NCBI RefSeq assembly: GCF_003850345.1
Contig: NZ_CP027707.1
Location: 6,749,001 to 6,813,000 of the forward strand
DNA: 64,000 bases
Direction of reading: 5' to 3'
Source: Pseudomonas chlororaphis subsp. piscium
GTDB taxonomy: Bacteria > Pseudomonadota > Gammaproteobacteria > Pseudomonadales > Pseudomonadaceae
Under the pieces are notes generated by a model. It was not told where the DNA came from, ran no database searches, and saw only the letters and a program-made list of their open reading frames with translations. Shown piece after piece: positions 54,577-63,796 of the stretch; position 1 is the first letter of the stretch; each line of letters opens with the position of its first letter. Position numbers and translations under genes: made by a program.

Positions 54577-57281
54577 ACGACCTGACCCCCGAACAAACTC
54601 AGCTCTCGACCAGTTGGGCCGCGGTTTATGAAGGTGCCGGTCAGGCACTGGAATGGATCAGCCAGACCCGTGGCAATGCCCCGCGGCTGGACGGCGAAGC
54701 CGACAATCTGAACCTGCGTTTGCATCGCGCGCGCAATCTGGCCCATAGCCTCGGACGCGTCGCTTGCACACCGATGACCATCGGCTTTTTCGGCCTGTCC
54801 CAGGCGGGCAAGTCCTACCTGATCTCGGCCTTGGCCGCAGGCCAGAACGGCAAGCTGGAAACCGAACTCGGCAGCAAACGCCTGGATTTCATCGAACACA
54901 TCAACCCGGTGGGTGGCGGCAAGGAAGCCACCGGCCTGGTCACGCGTTTCAGCCGCCGGGCCAAGCCCAGCGAGGACCCGCAGTTTCCGGTCGAGCTCAA
55001 GCTGTTCAATGAAATCGAACTGGCGAAGATCCTTGCCAACTCCTGGTTCAAGGACTTCGACCTGGAGCGCATCTCCTACGAAATCGACGAAGAACGCATT
55101 CAGCGCGTACTCAAGCCGTTCGAGGGCCGGGAAACGGGGCCCCTGCAACCGGGCGTCAGCGCCGACGACCTGGTGTCGTTGTGGGATTACCTGCGGGACA
55201 ACTTCCGCAACTCGGTGAAAAAGCTCGAGCATCTGTACTGGCCGAAGGCGCTGCAACTGGCGCCGCGCCTGAACTTCCAGGAACGCGCCGAGCTGTTCTC
55301 GATTCTCTGGGGCGAGCAACGCGAACTGGTCCGTGCCTATCAACAACTGGCCGGGGCCCTGCACAAGCTCGGCCTGCCCGAAACCGTATTTGCTCCACTG
55401 CATGCGCTGGTGCGTTTCGAGAACGATGCCTATAGCCAGCGCGATAGCATCATGAACGTCGACATTCTCGAACGTTTTGCCACTCCACAGGATTTGCCGA
55501 TCGAGGTCCGCCCACAGATTGACGGACGCCTGCACAACAGCCAGGGCATCCCGGTGGCGCAGCTCGCGGCATTGACCGCAGAGATGATTTTCCGCCTGAT
55601 CGAGGCCCCCAGCGACGAGATCGTCGACCACGTCGATCTGCTGGACTTCCCAGGCTACCGCGGACGCAAGAAGCTCCATGAAATCGCCAATTCCAGCGAC
55701 CCGGACTCCAGCACCAAGGACAATTCCGTCTCGCAACTGATCCTGCGGGGCAAGGTTGCCTACCTGTTCGAACGCTATACCGACAATCAGGAAATGAACG
55801 CCCTGGTGGTCTGCACCGGCTCGACCAAGCAGAGCGACGTCAACGATGTCGGCCCAGTGCTGACCCGCTGGATCGAAAAAACCCAGGGTGGCGATGCCGC
55901 CACACGCGCCAAACGCGAAACCGGCCTGATCTGGGCGCTGACCATGCTCGACCTGCGGGTCAGCACCTCACTCAAGCTGACCCCGGCGCAGTATGACGAA
56001 AGCTGGGACGGCATGATCAAACTGACCATGCTCGAACGTTTCGGCAGCCTGCCGTGGATGAACGACTGGGCGGGCGCGCCGTTCCAGAACACTTTCCTGG
56101 TGCGCAAACCGCGCATGGACGCGGCCTTCATCAAGCAAGACAGCTCAGGGGCGGAAACCGGAATCAACCCGGACTATCAGGACCGTCTCAACGAACTGGG
56201 CCAGAGCTTCGCCAGCAACGAACTGGTGTGCAAACACATCAAAGCGCCAGGCAAAGCGTGGCAAGCCATGCTCAAGGAAGACGACGGCGGTATCAGTCAC
56301 TTCAGCAGCAGCTTCAGCGGTGTGGCCAACACTGAGTTCAAGTTGCAACGCATCCGCGAGCAACTGAGCGAATGCATCGAAAGCCTGACCGTCCATGGGT
56401 TGAGCACCTGGTACCACGCCGATGGCGACGGCGCCGCGGCAGCCAAGAAAGCCCAGGCGCAGATGATTCTGACCCAGTTGGGCCGTCGTCCGGCCGTGCT
56501 CGGCGAGTTGATCAATCATCTCGACGTGCCCAGTGAGGAAATCCGCGACCTCTACCTCAGCGGTGTATACGAAAGCGACGAGGTGCAAGCCAGCGACGAA
56601 CCGGCAACACCGGCATCGAGCCCGAGCCTGTACGGTGACGATGGCGGTTTCGACTTCGCTGACTTCGGCGACGACCTGGACAGTAGTCCGGCCCATGTTT
56701 CGGCCGACATCAAAGCACCGGAAGCACAAAGCAACGAGCACCGTTTCGCCAAGGCCGCCTTTACCGCCTGGATCGCTCACCTGCGCGAACTGCCGACCCG
56801 CCAGAGCCTGCTGAATCTGCTGGGCCTGGAAAAGGCCGTGATCGAAGCGACAGTCGATGAGCTGGTGACCGCCGGACATCGCCAGGACCTGCCTGGCCAG
56901 CTGAGCCGTGCCGTGCTCAAGCGCGCCCAGAGCGGTGCGCGCCGCGACCAGCTGGTGGAGCGTCAGGTGCTGGAAGTGCAGCGCGTACTGCGCGATTTCG
57001 TGTCGTGGTTCGGCTATATCCAGAAGCCCGTTACCGAGCGGCCCAACAGCCGCGCGGGCGCCAAGGCTCCGTTGTTCTCCTTCTATACCGACGTAGGCCC
57101 GGGCCAAGTTCCCGTGTTACCGGCCCAACCGGCAAACCAGGCGCAGCTGTTTCTGGGCGACTGGCTCTCGGGCCTGGCCTACATCACGCTGGATAACGCC
57201 GGCCATGGCGCCGGTCGCGAAATCACCCCCGAACAGAACGAAAAGCTGGGCCGCGTGCTCACAGCCTTCACAGCGAGATAA
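54573..57281 (+). CDS. srfC: SrfC, dynamin-like GTPase family protein
   Basis: A 902-residue protein of the SrfC family (PF10139). A GTPase domain near the N-terminus has the P-loop GLSQAGKS (74-81), a switch-I-like threonine in GGGKEATGLVTR, the G3 motif DFPG (D358-G361) and a G4-like TGSTKQSDVND. The rest is long and helical with an acidic disordered stretch near 670-730. Translational coupling to srfB indicates the GTPase and the Hsp70-like ATPase act together. No membrane segment is evident. Confidence 0.85.
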   Translation: MNDLTPEQTQLSTSWAAVYEGAGQALEWISQTRGNAPRLDGEADNLNLRLHRARNLAHSLGRVACTPMTIGFFGLSQAGKSYLISALAAGQNGKLETELGSKRLDFIEHINPVGGGKEATGLVTRFSRRAKPSEDPQFPVELKLFNEIELAKILANSWFKDFDLERISYEIDEERIQRVLKPFEGRETGPLQPGVSADDLVSLWDYLRDNFRNSVKKLEHLYWPKALQLAPRLNFQERAELFSILWGEQRELVRAYQQLAGALHKLGLPETVFAPLHALVRFENDAYSQRDSIMNVDILERFATPQDLPIEVRPQIDGRLHNSQGIPVAQLAALTAEMIFRLIEAPSDEIVDHVDLLDFPGYRGRKKLHEIANSSDPDSSTKDNSVSQLILRGKVAYLFERYTDNQEMNALVVCTGSTKQSDVNDVGPVLTRWIEKTQGGDAATRAKRETGLIWALTMLDLRVSTSLKLTPAQYDESWDGMIKLTMLERFGSLPWMNDWAGAPFQNTFLVRKPRMDAAFIKQDSSGAETGINPDYQDRLNELGQSFASNELVCKHIKAPGKAWQAMLKEDDGGISHFSSSFSGVANTEFKLQRIREQLSECIESLTVHGLSTWYHADGDGAAAAKKAQAQMILTQLGRRPAVLGELINHLDVPSEEIRDLYLSGVYESDEVQASDEPATPASSPSLYGDDGGFDFADFGDDLDSSPAHVSADIKAPEAQSNEHRFAKAAFTAWIAHLRELPTRQSLLNLLGLEKAVIEATVDELVTAGHRQDLPGQLSRAVLKRAQSGARRDQLVERQVLEVQRVLRDFVSWFGYIQKPVTERPNSRAGAKAPLFSFYTDVGPGQVPVLPAQPANQAQLFLGDWLSGLAYITLDNAGHGAGREITPEQNEKLGRVLTAFTAR

Positions 57282-57284
57282 GCA

Positions 57285-58280
57285 ATGCCCATTCGAGTCG
57301 ACCTGCTCGCGTTAGAGCCCAATGCACCCGGCCAGGCCCGCCTGACGGTAAAAAAATGGCAAGGCTCTCCGGAGAACCTGGAGTTTTCGATCCAGCGCAA
57401 CCAGGATGCCTACTACCTGCAGAATGGGCAGAAGTGGAGCAACAACCCGTACTGGTTCCAGATCTCCCGATTCGATCTGGATGCCAGCGGCGAAACCCTG
57501 CAAACCCAGGTGGGCATGGAGGTGGTCGACCCATTGCTGGAAGGCAGCGCCAATTCGAACTTCCAGATCGAACTGCGCGAACAAGGGCCGGGGTTCAGCG
57601 ACAAGGGCGTGGTTCGTCCGGGAGCCGGCCTGTTGCCGTCCACAGCAGGAGGTCAGACCCGTTCGACGTACGACGCGGGTCATCTGGCCTCCCCGACAGC
57701 TGCCGATAGCCCGGAAATCCCGCAGCTGCCGGAACTGACGCTGCCGGAACCCGAGCCGGCACCGGACGACTCACGCTTCGCCATCAACGAAACAGAACCC
57801 CTGGTGCAGCCACCGGTACCGGTGAAAAAGAACCGCTGGATCTGGCCGCTGCTCCTGATCCTGGTACTGCTTGTCGCCGCCGCGGCCTGGTTCTGGATGC
57901 AAAAGGCCGAGGCGCCGGCACCCGCCGCCGAAGCCGGTGCCTGCACCCTGGAAAGCATGAACGGCCAACCCGAGCTGACGTTCGTCCAGGCCTGCATCAA
58001 GGCCGCGCCAGCCAGCGCCCAACTGCTGGAAATCATCAATCTGGCCAAGACCAACAACCATTGCGGCGTGGCCCAGCGCTTGTACGCCAACCGCGCCCAG
58101 GCCGGCGATCTGCAGATCGCCAGCGCCTATGCCCACGAATACGACCCCAAGTACCACAAGGCCAGCAGCTGCTTCGCAGAGCCCGACAAGGCCACTGCCG
58201 CTTACTGGTACGAAACCATCCTCAGCCACGAACCGGACAACGCAGAAGCCAAGCAGCGCTTCGAGGAGTTGCAGAAGTGA
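57285..58280 (+). CDS. Single-pass membrane protein of the srf operon
   Basis: A 331-residue protein. Residues 1-110 form a beta-rich cytoplasmic domain (NLEFSIQRNQDAYYLQNGQK), 111-180 a Pro/Glu-rich linker, 184-204 a membrane helix (NRWIWPLLLILVLLVAAAAW), and 215-331 a periplasmic domain with TPR/Sel1-like helices (LEIINLAKTNNHCGVAQRL ... ATAAYWYETILSHEPDN). The single helix matches srfA in topology (N-in, C-out). It starts three bases after srfC and overlaps the next gene by four bases (GTGA). No family name assigned. Confidence 0.8.
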   Translation: MPIRVDLLALEPNAPGQARLTVKKWQGSPENLEFSIQRNQDAYYLQNGQKWSNNPYWFQISRFDLDASGETLQTQVGMEVVDPLLEGSANSNFQIELREQGPGFSDKGVVRPGAGLLPSTAGGQTRSTYDAGHLASPTAADSPEIPQLPELTLPEPEPAPDDSRFAINETEPLVQPPVPVKKNRWIWPLLLILVLLVAAAAWFWMQKAEAPAPAAEAGACTLESMNGQPELTFVQACIKAAPASAQLLEIINLAKTNNHCGVAQRLYANRAQAGDLQIASAYAHEYDPKYHKASSCFAEPDKATAAYWYETILSHEPDNAEAKQRFEELQK

Positions 58281-60271
58281 GTCGCGCCTCCCTCAACCGT
58301 GCCCTGTTCGGCGCCGCCGCATTGCTGGCCCTGGGCATCAGCCCAGTGTCCCAGGCCGATGACAAACCGCTGATCCAGGAGGGCAAGAAGACCCTGTTCC
58401 AGCGCGTGCTGACCACACCTGGCTGCCATCTCAGCCCAGCGGCGGGCGGTGCGGCAGGCGAGGCCCAACCGACTTTCTCGCGTTTCTATGTGTATGAACG
58501 CGCCCAGGCCGGCAATGCCGAATGGCTGAAGGTCGGCCCTGACAGCTACGGCAAGACCGTCGGCTGGCTGCCGGCCAACTGCACCACCGACTGGAAAATG
58601 CAGCTGACCCTGGCATTCACCAACCCGGCCAACCGTGATCGCCTGCTGTTCTTCAAGGACCGCACCACCGTCGAAAGCATCCTCGATGCGCCGGACCCGG
58701 TGAGCAAGGTCGCGCCGCTGCGCGCCAAGCTCAAGCAAGGCGCCCAGGCCCCCGGGGTACTGGCCGAAGAACCTGAATACTTCGTCGATCTGCAAAAGCA
58801 GTTCTACCTGCTGCCGATTCTCAGTGGCGAAGAAGTGATGACCGAAAGTGGCTTCCGCACCCGCCTGCTGAACGTCGCGTCGGTCAGCAAGGACGATGAC
58901 AAGAACGCCAAGGGTGGCAGCGGCGCAGGCGCCAATGGCGGGGCCGGCGGCGACGTCAATGCCAGCAGCCAGCTGAAGGAGTTCAGCGCCGCGGTGGTGT
59001 TCGTCATCGACTCGACCATTTCCATGGACCCCTACATCGACCGTACCCGTGAAGCGATCCGCAAGGTCTACCAGCAGATCGAGTCGCAGAACCTGGGCAA
59101 GCAGGTCAAGTTCGGCCTGGTCGCCTTCCGCTCCAGCACCAAGGCCGTACCGGGCCTGGAATACGTGAGCAAGATGTATGCGGACCCCAATCAGGTCAAA
59201 GACAGCGCCGACTTCCTGGCCAAGGTCGCCGACCTGAAACAGGCCAAGGTCTCCAGCAGCAGCTTCGACGAAGACGCCTATGCCGGCGTCATGCACAGTA
59301 TCGACAAAGTCGACTGGAGCCAGTTCGGCGCGCGCTATGTGGTGCTGATTACCGACGCAGGGGCCATCGAAGGTGACGAGAAGCTGTCGAACACCGGGCT
59401 CAGCGCCACCCAGGTGCGCCTCGAAGCAGCCAAGCCTGGCGTGGCCATCTACACCTTGCACCTGAAGACACCCGCCGGACTCAAAGACCACAGCAAGGCC
59501 GAGGGGCAGTATCAGAACCTCTCGACCTACCCGGGCACCAACACCTCGCTGTACTACCCGGTCGACGCCGGTGACGTTCAGGCCTTCGGCCGCAAGGTCG
59601 ATGCCCTGGCCACTGCCATCACCTCCCAGGTGAAGGCGGCATACATGGGTGAAGACGCCATCGGCAGCGCCCTCAACGCCAAGCAGGACCCGGCCGAGAA
59701 GAAGATGCTCGAAGACGCAGCGCTGATCGGCCATGCCATGCAGCTGGCCTACCTCGGTGAGAAGACCAACAGCAAGGCACCGCCGGTGTTCAAGGCGTGG
59801 ATTACCGACCGTGACCTGATCAAGCAGAACATCCCCACCACCGATGTACGGGTGCTGCTGACCAAGGCCCAGCTCAGCGATCTCAGCGACGTGATGAAGA
59901 AGATTCTCGACGCCGCCAACGAAGGCCTGATTTCACCGACCGAAATGTTCGAGCGCTTGCGTTCGGTGGCCGCCACCATGGGCGCCGACCCCAATCAGCT
60001 GAAGCAGAACGGCAACGCCAAACTCGCCGACATGGGCGTGCTCGGCGAATACCTGGAAGACCTGCCGTACCAAAGCGAAGTCTTGAACCTGGATGAGGAA
60101 ACCTGGAAGAGCTGGGATGGCCTGGCCCAGGAAAAATTCATCCGTACGCTGAACACCAAACTGCGTCACTACCAGCGCTATAACGCTGACGTAGACCGTT
60201 GGGTGGCTCTGGCCAAGGACAGCGATGCCCGGGATAACGTGTACCCGGTGCCCCTGGAAATGATGCCTTAA
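58277..60271 (+). CDS. Exported von Willebrand factor A domain protein
   Basis: A 664-residue protein with a signal peptide (about 1-28, ending A-D-D) from GTG 58277. The N-terminal 200 residues include RLLFFKDRTTVESILD, and the central vWA domain carries the metal-site motif DSTIS (D245-S249) and a later DAG (VLITDAGAIEGDEK). The C-terminal 200 residues are helical. The MIDAS has Thr in place of the usual second Ser, so metal binding is likely but not certain. vWA proteins typically bind partners through metal; here the partner would be periplasmic. It belongs to the srf operon by overlap. Confidence 0.86.
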   Translation: MSRASLNRALFGAAALLALGISPVSQADDKPLIQEGKKTLFQRVLTTPGCHLSPAAGGAAGEAQPTFSRFYVYERAQAGNAEWLKVGPDSYGKTVGWLPANCTTDWKMQLTLAFTNPANRDRLLFFKDRTTVESILDAPDPVSKVAPLRAKLKQGAQAPGVLAEEPEYFVDLQKQFYLLPILSGEEVMTESGFRTRLLNVASVSKDDDKNAKGGSGAGANGGAGGDVNASSQLKEFSAAVVFVIDSTISMDPYIDRTREAIRKVYQQIESQNLGKQVKFGLVAFRSSTKAVPGLEYVSKMYADPNQVKDSADFLAKVADLKQAKVSSSSFDEDAYAGVMHSIDKVDWSQFGARYVVLITDAGAIEGDEKLSNTGLSATQVRLEAAKPGVAIYTLHLKTPAGLKDHSKAEGQYQNLSTYPGTNTSLYYPVDAGDVQAFGRKVDALATAITSQVKAAYMGEDAIGSALNAKQDPAEKKMLEDAALIGHAMQLAYLGEKTNSKAPPVFKAWITDRDLIKQNIPTTDVRVLLTKAQLSDLSDVMKKILDAANEGLISPTEMFERLRSVAATMGADPNQLKQNGNAKLADMGVLGEYLEDLPYQSEVLNLDEETWKSWDGLAQEKFIRTLNTKLRHYQRYNADVDRWVALAKDSDARDNVYPVPLEMMP

Positions 60272-60281
60272 CGAGACGCCC

Positions 60282-60998
60282 ATGCTGGATATCAAAAACC
60301 TGCTGGTGCGCCGGGGAGAAGGCGCACAGGCTCATCAGGTGCGCCTGCCGGAACTGCAGATCGGTACCGGTCAGGTCCTGGCCATCACCGGCGAAAGCGG
60401 GTGCGGCAAAAGCACCTTGCTGGAGGCTATCGGGTTGCTGCTACGGCCGGTGGAACTGCAACGTCTTACGCTGACGCCACCCGGTTCGCCGGCTGCAACG
60501 CCGCTGGATATTGGCCGGTTGCTCGCCGACGACGACCAGCCAGCCCTGGCGGCGGTGCGCTCCAAGCATCTGGGGTTCATCCTGCAAAGCGGTGGCTTGC
60601 TGCCGTTCCTCAGCGTGCGCGACAACATCCGCCTGCCCCGCCGCCTGCTCGGCATGCCACTGCACAGCGAGCACGTCGACCGGGCCATCGCTGCCCTGCG
60701 TCTGGAGGCGCTGCTGGACAAGCGCCCCCAGGCACTGTCCATTGGCGAACGCCAGCGGGTGGCCTGTGTTCGGGCCATCGCCCATGAGCCATTGCTGTTG
60801 CTTGCCGACGAACCCACTGCGGCGCTTGACCCACACAGCGCCAGGCGCTTGTTCGAACTGTTGCTGAGTCTGGTGTCGAGCCTGGGCCTGAGTGCGCTGG
60901 TGGTGTCCCACGACTGGGCCTTGCTCAAGGACTTTGGCTTGCCGCGCCTGGGCGCGACCAGTCGTCAGGGAGAGACACTGTTTGAACCAATGGATTGA
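60282..60998 (+). CDS. ABC transporter ATP-binding protein (LolD/MacB type)
   Basis: A 238-residue ATPase with Walker A GESGCGKST (about residues 38-46), Q-loop FILQSGGLLPFLS, signature LSIGERQRVA and Walker B LLLLADEPTAALDP followed by the switch histidine (VVSHDW). It pairs with the permease gene that begins inside its 3' end. The LolCDE/MacB family does mechanical work on the envelope rather than ordinary uptake, which fits the srf context. Confidence 0.9.
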   Translation: MLDIKNLLVRRGEGAQAHQVRLPELQIGTGQVLAITGESGCGKSTLLEAIGLLLRPVELQRLTLTPPGSPAATPLDIGRLLADDDQPALAAVRSKHLGFILQSGGLLPFLSVRDNIRLPRRLLGMPLHSEHVDRAIAALRLEALLDKRPQALSIGERQRVACVRAIAHEPLLLLADEPTAALDPHSARRLFELLLSLVSSLGLSALVVSHDWALLKDFGLPRLGATSRQGETLFEPMD

Positions 60999-62205
60999 TC
61001 GCCTGCGCCTGCTCGGCAAGCTGGCCATGGAAGACCTCTGGCACGACCGCAAGGTGTCGCTGTGTATCGCCGCTTCGCTGGTGGCGGTGATTGCTCCGTT
61101 GTTGCTGCTGTTCGGCCTCAAGCACGGAGTGGTCAGCCAATTGCAGGACGAATTGCTGCGAGACCCGCGCAACCTTGAAGTGAAGATGCTCAGCAGCGGC
61201 AACTACGACAGTGCCTGGATCGAACGTCTGCGCCAGCAGCCCGAGACCGGCTTTGCCCTGGGACAGACCCGTTCGCTCAACACCCAGGCCGACCTGTTCA
61301 TCGGCATGCAACGCTTCGTCGAAAGCGCGGAAATCATTCCCACCGACGCCGGCGACCCACAGCTGAACCTGCCTGGGGTCAACCCCAGCGGTCATCAATT
61401 GATCCTCAGTGCACGAGCCGCGCAACGCCTGCAGGCCAAGGTCGGCGACAGCGTACGCTTACGCGCCGAGAGGCGGCTGGACGGCAACCGGGAGCGCGGT
61501 GAGGTAGCCCTGACGGTAATCGCGATCCTCGACGGTGCACGCTTCGGCCGCGCCGCAGGATTTGTCGCGCCGCCCCTGCTGCTGAGCCTGGAGCACTTTC
61601 GCGACGGCTATCAGGTCAGCGAGTTCGGCGTCGATACCGGCAAGCCCGTGGGCAATCTGCAACCGCTGTACGCGCGGGCCCGCCTGTATGCCCGCGACAT
61701 CGACCAGGTAGCCCCGCTGGAGCGCTGGCTGAACCAGCAGCACATCGAAACCTCCAGCCGCCTGGCCGACATCGATAACGTCAAGGCCATCAACCATGTG
61801 CTGGGGCTGATCTTCGGGGTCATCGCCCTGGCGGCGCTGATCGGCTGCGTCGCCTCGATGGTCGGCGCCTTCCTGGCCAACATCGACCGTAAGCGCAAAA
61901 GCCTTGCAGTCCTGCGCCTGCTGGGCTTCAACCGCCCGGCGGTGGCCGGTTTTGTAGTGTTACAGGCACTGTTCTTGAGCCTGGCCGGCTACCTCGGCGG
62001 CCTGGGGTTCTACTTTGTCGGCAGCCAACTGTTCGATGTCTTGCTCGGCAGCAGCCAGGCCACCGGCACTTTCATTTGTCACATCACCGTCTGGCATGGC
62101 CTGGCGGCGTTGCTCATTACCTTTCTGGTCGCTGCTCTGGTTGCCCTTATCGGCGCCATGCGAGCCATCAGCATCCAACCTGCGGAGAGTCTGCGTGAGC
62201 TATAA
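60982..62205 (+). CDS. FtsX/LolC-like ABC permease
   Basis: A 407-residue inner-membrane protein in MacB/FtsX layout: one N-terminal helix (about 26-46), a large periplasmic domain (about 50-265) and three C-terminal helices (about 270-295, 315-345, 370-393). The conserved FtsX-family coupling segment (RKSLAVLRLLGFNRPAV) lies between helices two and three. I start at TTG 60982, with GGGAGAG upstream, overlapping the ATPase stop; an ATG at 61027 is the alternative and would shorten the first cytoplasmic part by 15 residues. Substrate unknown. Confidence 0.85.
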   Translation: MNQWIDRLRLLGKLAMEDLWHDRKVSLCIAASLVAVIAPLLLLFGLKHGVVSQLQDELLRDPRNLEVKMLSSGNYDSAWIERLRQQPETGFALGQTRSLNTQADLFIGMQRFVESAEIIPTDAGDPQLNLPGVNPSGHQLILSARAAQRLQAKVGDSVRLRAERRLDGNRERGEVALTVIAILDGARFGRAAGFVAPPLLLSLEHFRDGYQVSEFGVDTGKPVGNLQPLYARARLYARDIDQVAPLERWLNQQHIETSSRLADIDNVKAINHVLGLIFGVIALAALIGCVASMVGAFLANIDRKRKSLAVLRLLGFNRPAVAGFVVLQALFLSLAGYLGGLGFYFVGSQLFDVLLGSSQATGTFICHITVWHGLAALLITFLVAALVALIGAMRAISIQPAESLREL

Positions 62206-63742
62206 ACGTTTCGGCTGGCTGTTGTTGCCCCTGAGCCTGGGCTATGTACTCGACGCCTCGGCTGCGGGCTGGGAAGAAAAGTTCTACAACCCGATGCCCC
62301 AGGACAACGACGTGATCCTGCCGATGCCCTGCGAAGGCTCGATGGTGTTTCGCAAGGTGTTCATCCCGGTGGCCGGACCGCTGGACGACTATCCGACCAA
62401 CATTGGCCAGGACGGCTCGGAGTACGGCTACGTCGAACAGACCCGCCCGACCTTCATCGCCGGTAGCTTCACCGGTGCCAAATCCGACAAGTCGCGCTAC
62501 TACCTGCTGGCCAAGTACGAAATGAGCCAGTTGCAATATGCCGCACTGACCGAAGAAACATGCCCGACCGCCTCGACCAAGCTGCGCCTGCCACAGGTGG
62601 CGGTCAGCTGGGTCCAGGCCGTCGAGGCAGCGGACAAATACAACCTGTGGCTGCGCAAGAATGCCGCCGACAAGTTGCCCAAGGAAGACGGCGCCCTGGG
62701 TTTCCTGCGGCTGCCAACCGAAGTGGAATGGGAGTTTGCCGCTCGTGGCGGCATCGAAGTCGGCACCGCCGAATTCCGGGACACCCGCTACCCGATGCCC
62801 GAAGGCCTGAATGCCTACGAGTGGTTTGCCGGTGCGCAATCGTCCAACGGCAAGCTGCAGCTATCCGGTCTGCAGAAACCCAACCCGCTGGGCCTGCACG
62901 ACATGCTTGGCAATGCCGATGAAATGATCTTCGAGCCGTTCCGCCTGAACAAGCTCGATCGCCAGCACGGCCAGGCCGGCGGTTATGTGGTGCGCGGCGG
63001 CAACTACCTGACGTCCCAGGCAGACCTGCGCACCTCGCTACGCAAGGAAGAGCCGTACTACAACAGCGACGGCCAGGTGAAGAACAAGACCACCGGGCTG
63101 CGCCTGGCCCTGGTGTCGCCGACCCTGACCTCTCGCGATCGCGTGGCCAGCATCGAAAGCAGCTGGAAGAAACTCGGCACCGGCGCCACCCCCAACGCGC
63201 CATCGACACCCGGCACCGCCCAGGCCTTGGGCACCCTGGCCTCCGGCGTCGAAGACAAAGCCCTCAAGGAAAAGCTCCAGGCTCTGGAAAACCAGTTGCG
63301 CGCCAGCAACCAGCAGCAGGAAGAAACCCGCGACCAGGCGATCCGCGCCAGCCTCAACCTCGGCGCCTTCCTGTGCACCAAGATGCTCGACGATGGCCAA
63401 TACGTGGACTTCCTGCAGAAGAACTATGCCCTCAACTGTGAATCGGCCGAGAAAGACGCCACCTGCGACATGCGCAAGGGCAAGCTCGACGAACAGAAGG
63501 ACCGCCTGCACAAACTCAGCCGCTACTACGCCAGCAGCCTGGTGGAATCCGCTTCCCTGTACGGCCAGCCCTTGATCGAGCCGCAAGTACCGGTGATGGA
63601 AGAAATCATCTCGCGTAACAAGCAACTGCAGGATCTCAAGCCGTACCTGCGTACCCACTGGGCCAACCAGAAAGCGTTCCTGCAAAAACAGAAGATCGAC
63701 ACCGAGGCCTGGCTGAAAAGCTGCAAGTCCGTAACCCAATAA
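62195..63742 (+). CDS. Exported SUMF1-fold (FGE-sulfatase) domain protein
   Basis: A 515-residue protein from GTG 62195 (GGAGAG upstream), with a signal peptide (about 1-24). The SUMF1/C-type-lectin-like fold is recognised by PTEVEWEFAARGG, LGLHDMLGNADEM and YVVRGGNYLTS. The usual active motif GNVWEW is replaced by GNADEM, and the catalytic Cys pair of formylglycine-generating enzyme is not evident, so it is probably a binding or structural scaffold rather than an enzyme. The C-terminal 170 residues are coiled-coil/helical (LKEKLQALENQLRASNQQQEE). It overlaps the permease gene by 11 bases. Confidence 0.85.
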   Translation: MSYKRFGWLLLPLSLGYVLDASAAGWEEKFYNPMPQDNDVILPMPCEGSMVFRKVFIPVAGPLDDYPTNIGQDGSEYGYVEQTRPTFIAGSFTGAKSDKSRYYLLAKYEMSQLQYAALTEETCPTASTKLRLPQVAVSWVQAVEAADKYNLWLRKNAADKLPKEDGALGFLRLPTEVEWEFAARGGIEVGTAEFRDTRYPMPEGLNAYEWFAGAQSSNGKLQLSGLQKPNPLGLHDMLGNADEMIFEPFRLNKLDRQHGQAGGYVVRGGNYLTSQADLRTSLRKEEPYYNSDGQVKNKTTGLRLALVSPTLTSRDRVASIESSWKKLGTGATPNAPSTPGTAQALGTLASGVEDKALKEKLQALENQLRASNQQQEETRDQAIRASLNLGAFLCTKMLDDGQYVDFLQKNYALNCESAEKDATCDMRKGKLDEQKDRLHKLSRYYASSLVESASLYGQPLIEPQVPVMEEIISRNKQLQDLKPYLRTHWANQKAFLQKQKIDTEAWLKSCKSVTQ

Positions 63743-63796
63743 GAAATGCCAACATCGCTAGAAAAAACGCCAACACCGCCAACCAGGAGCACCACC

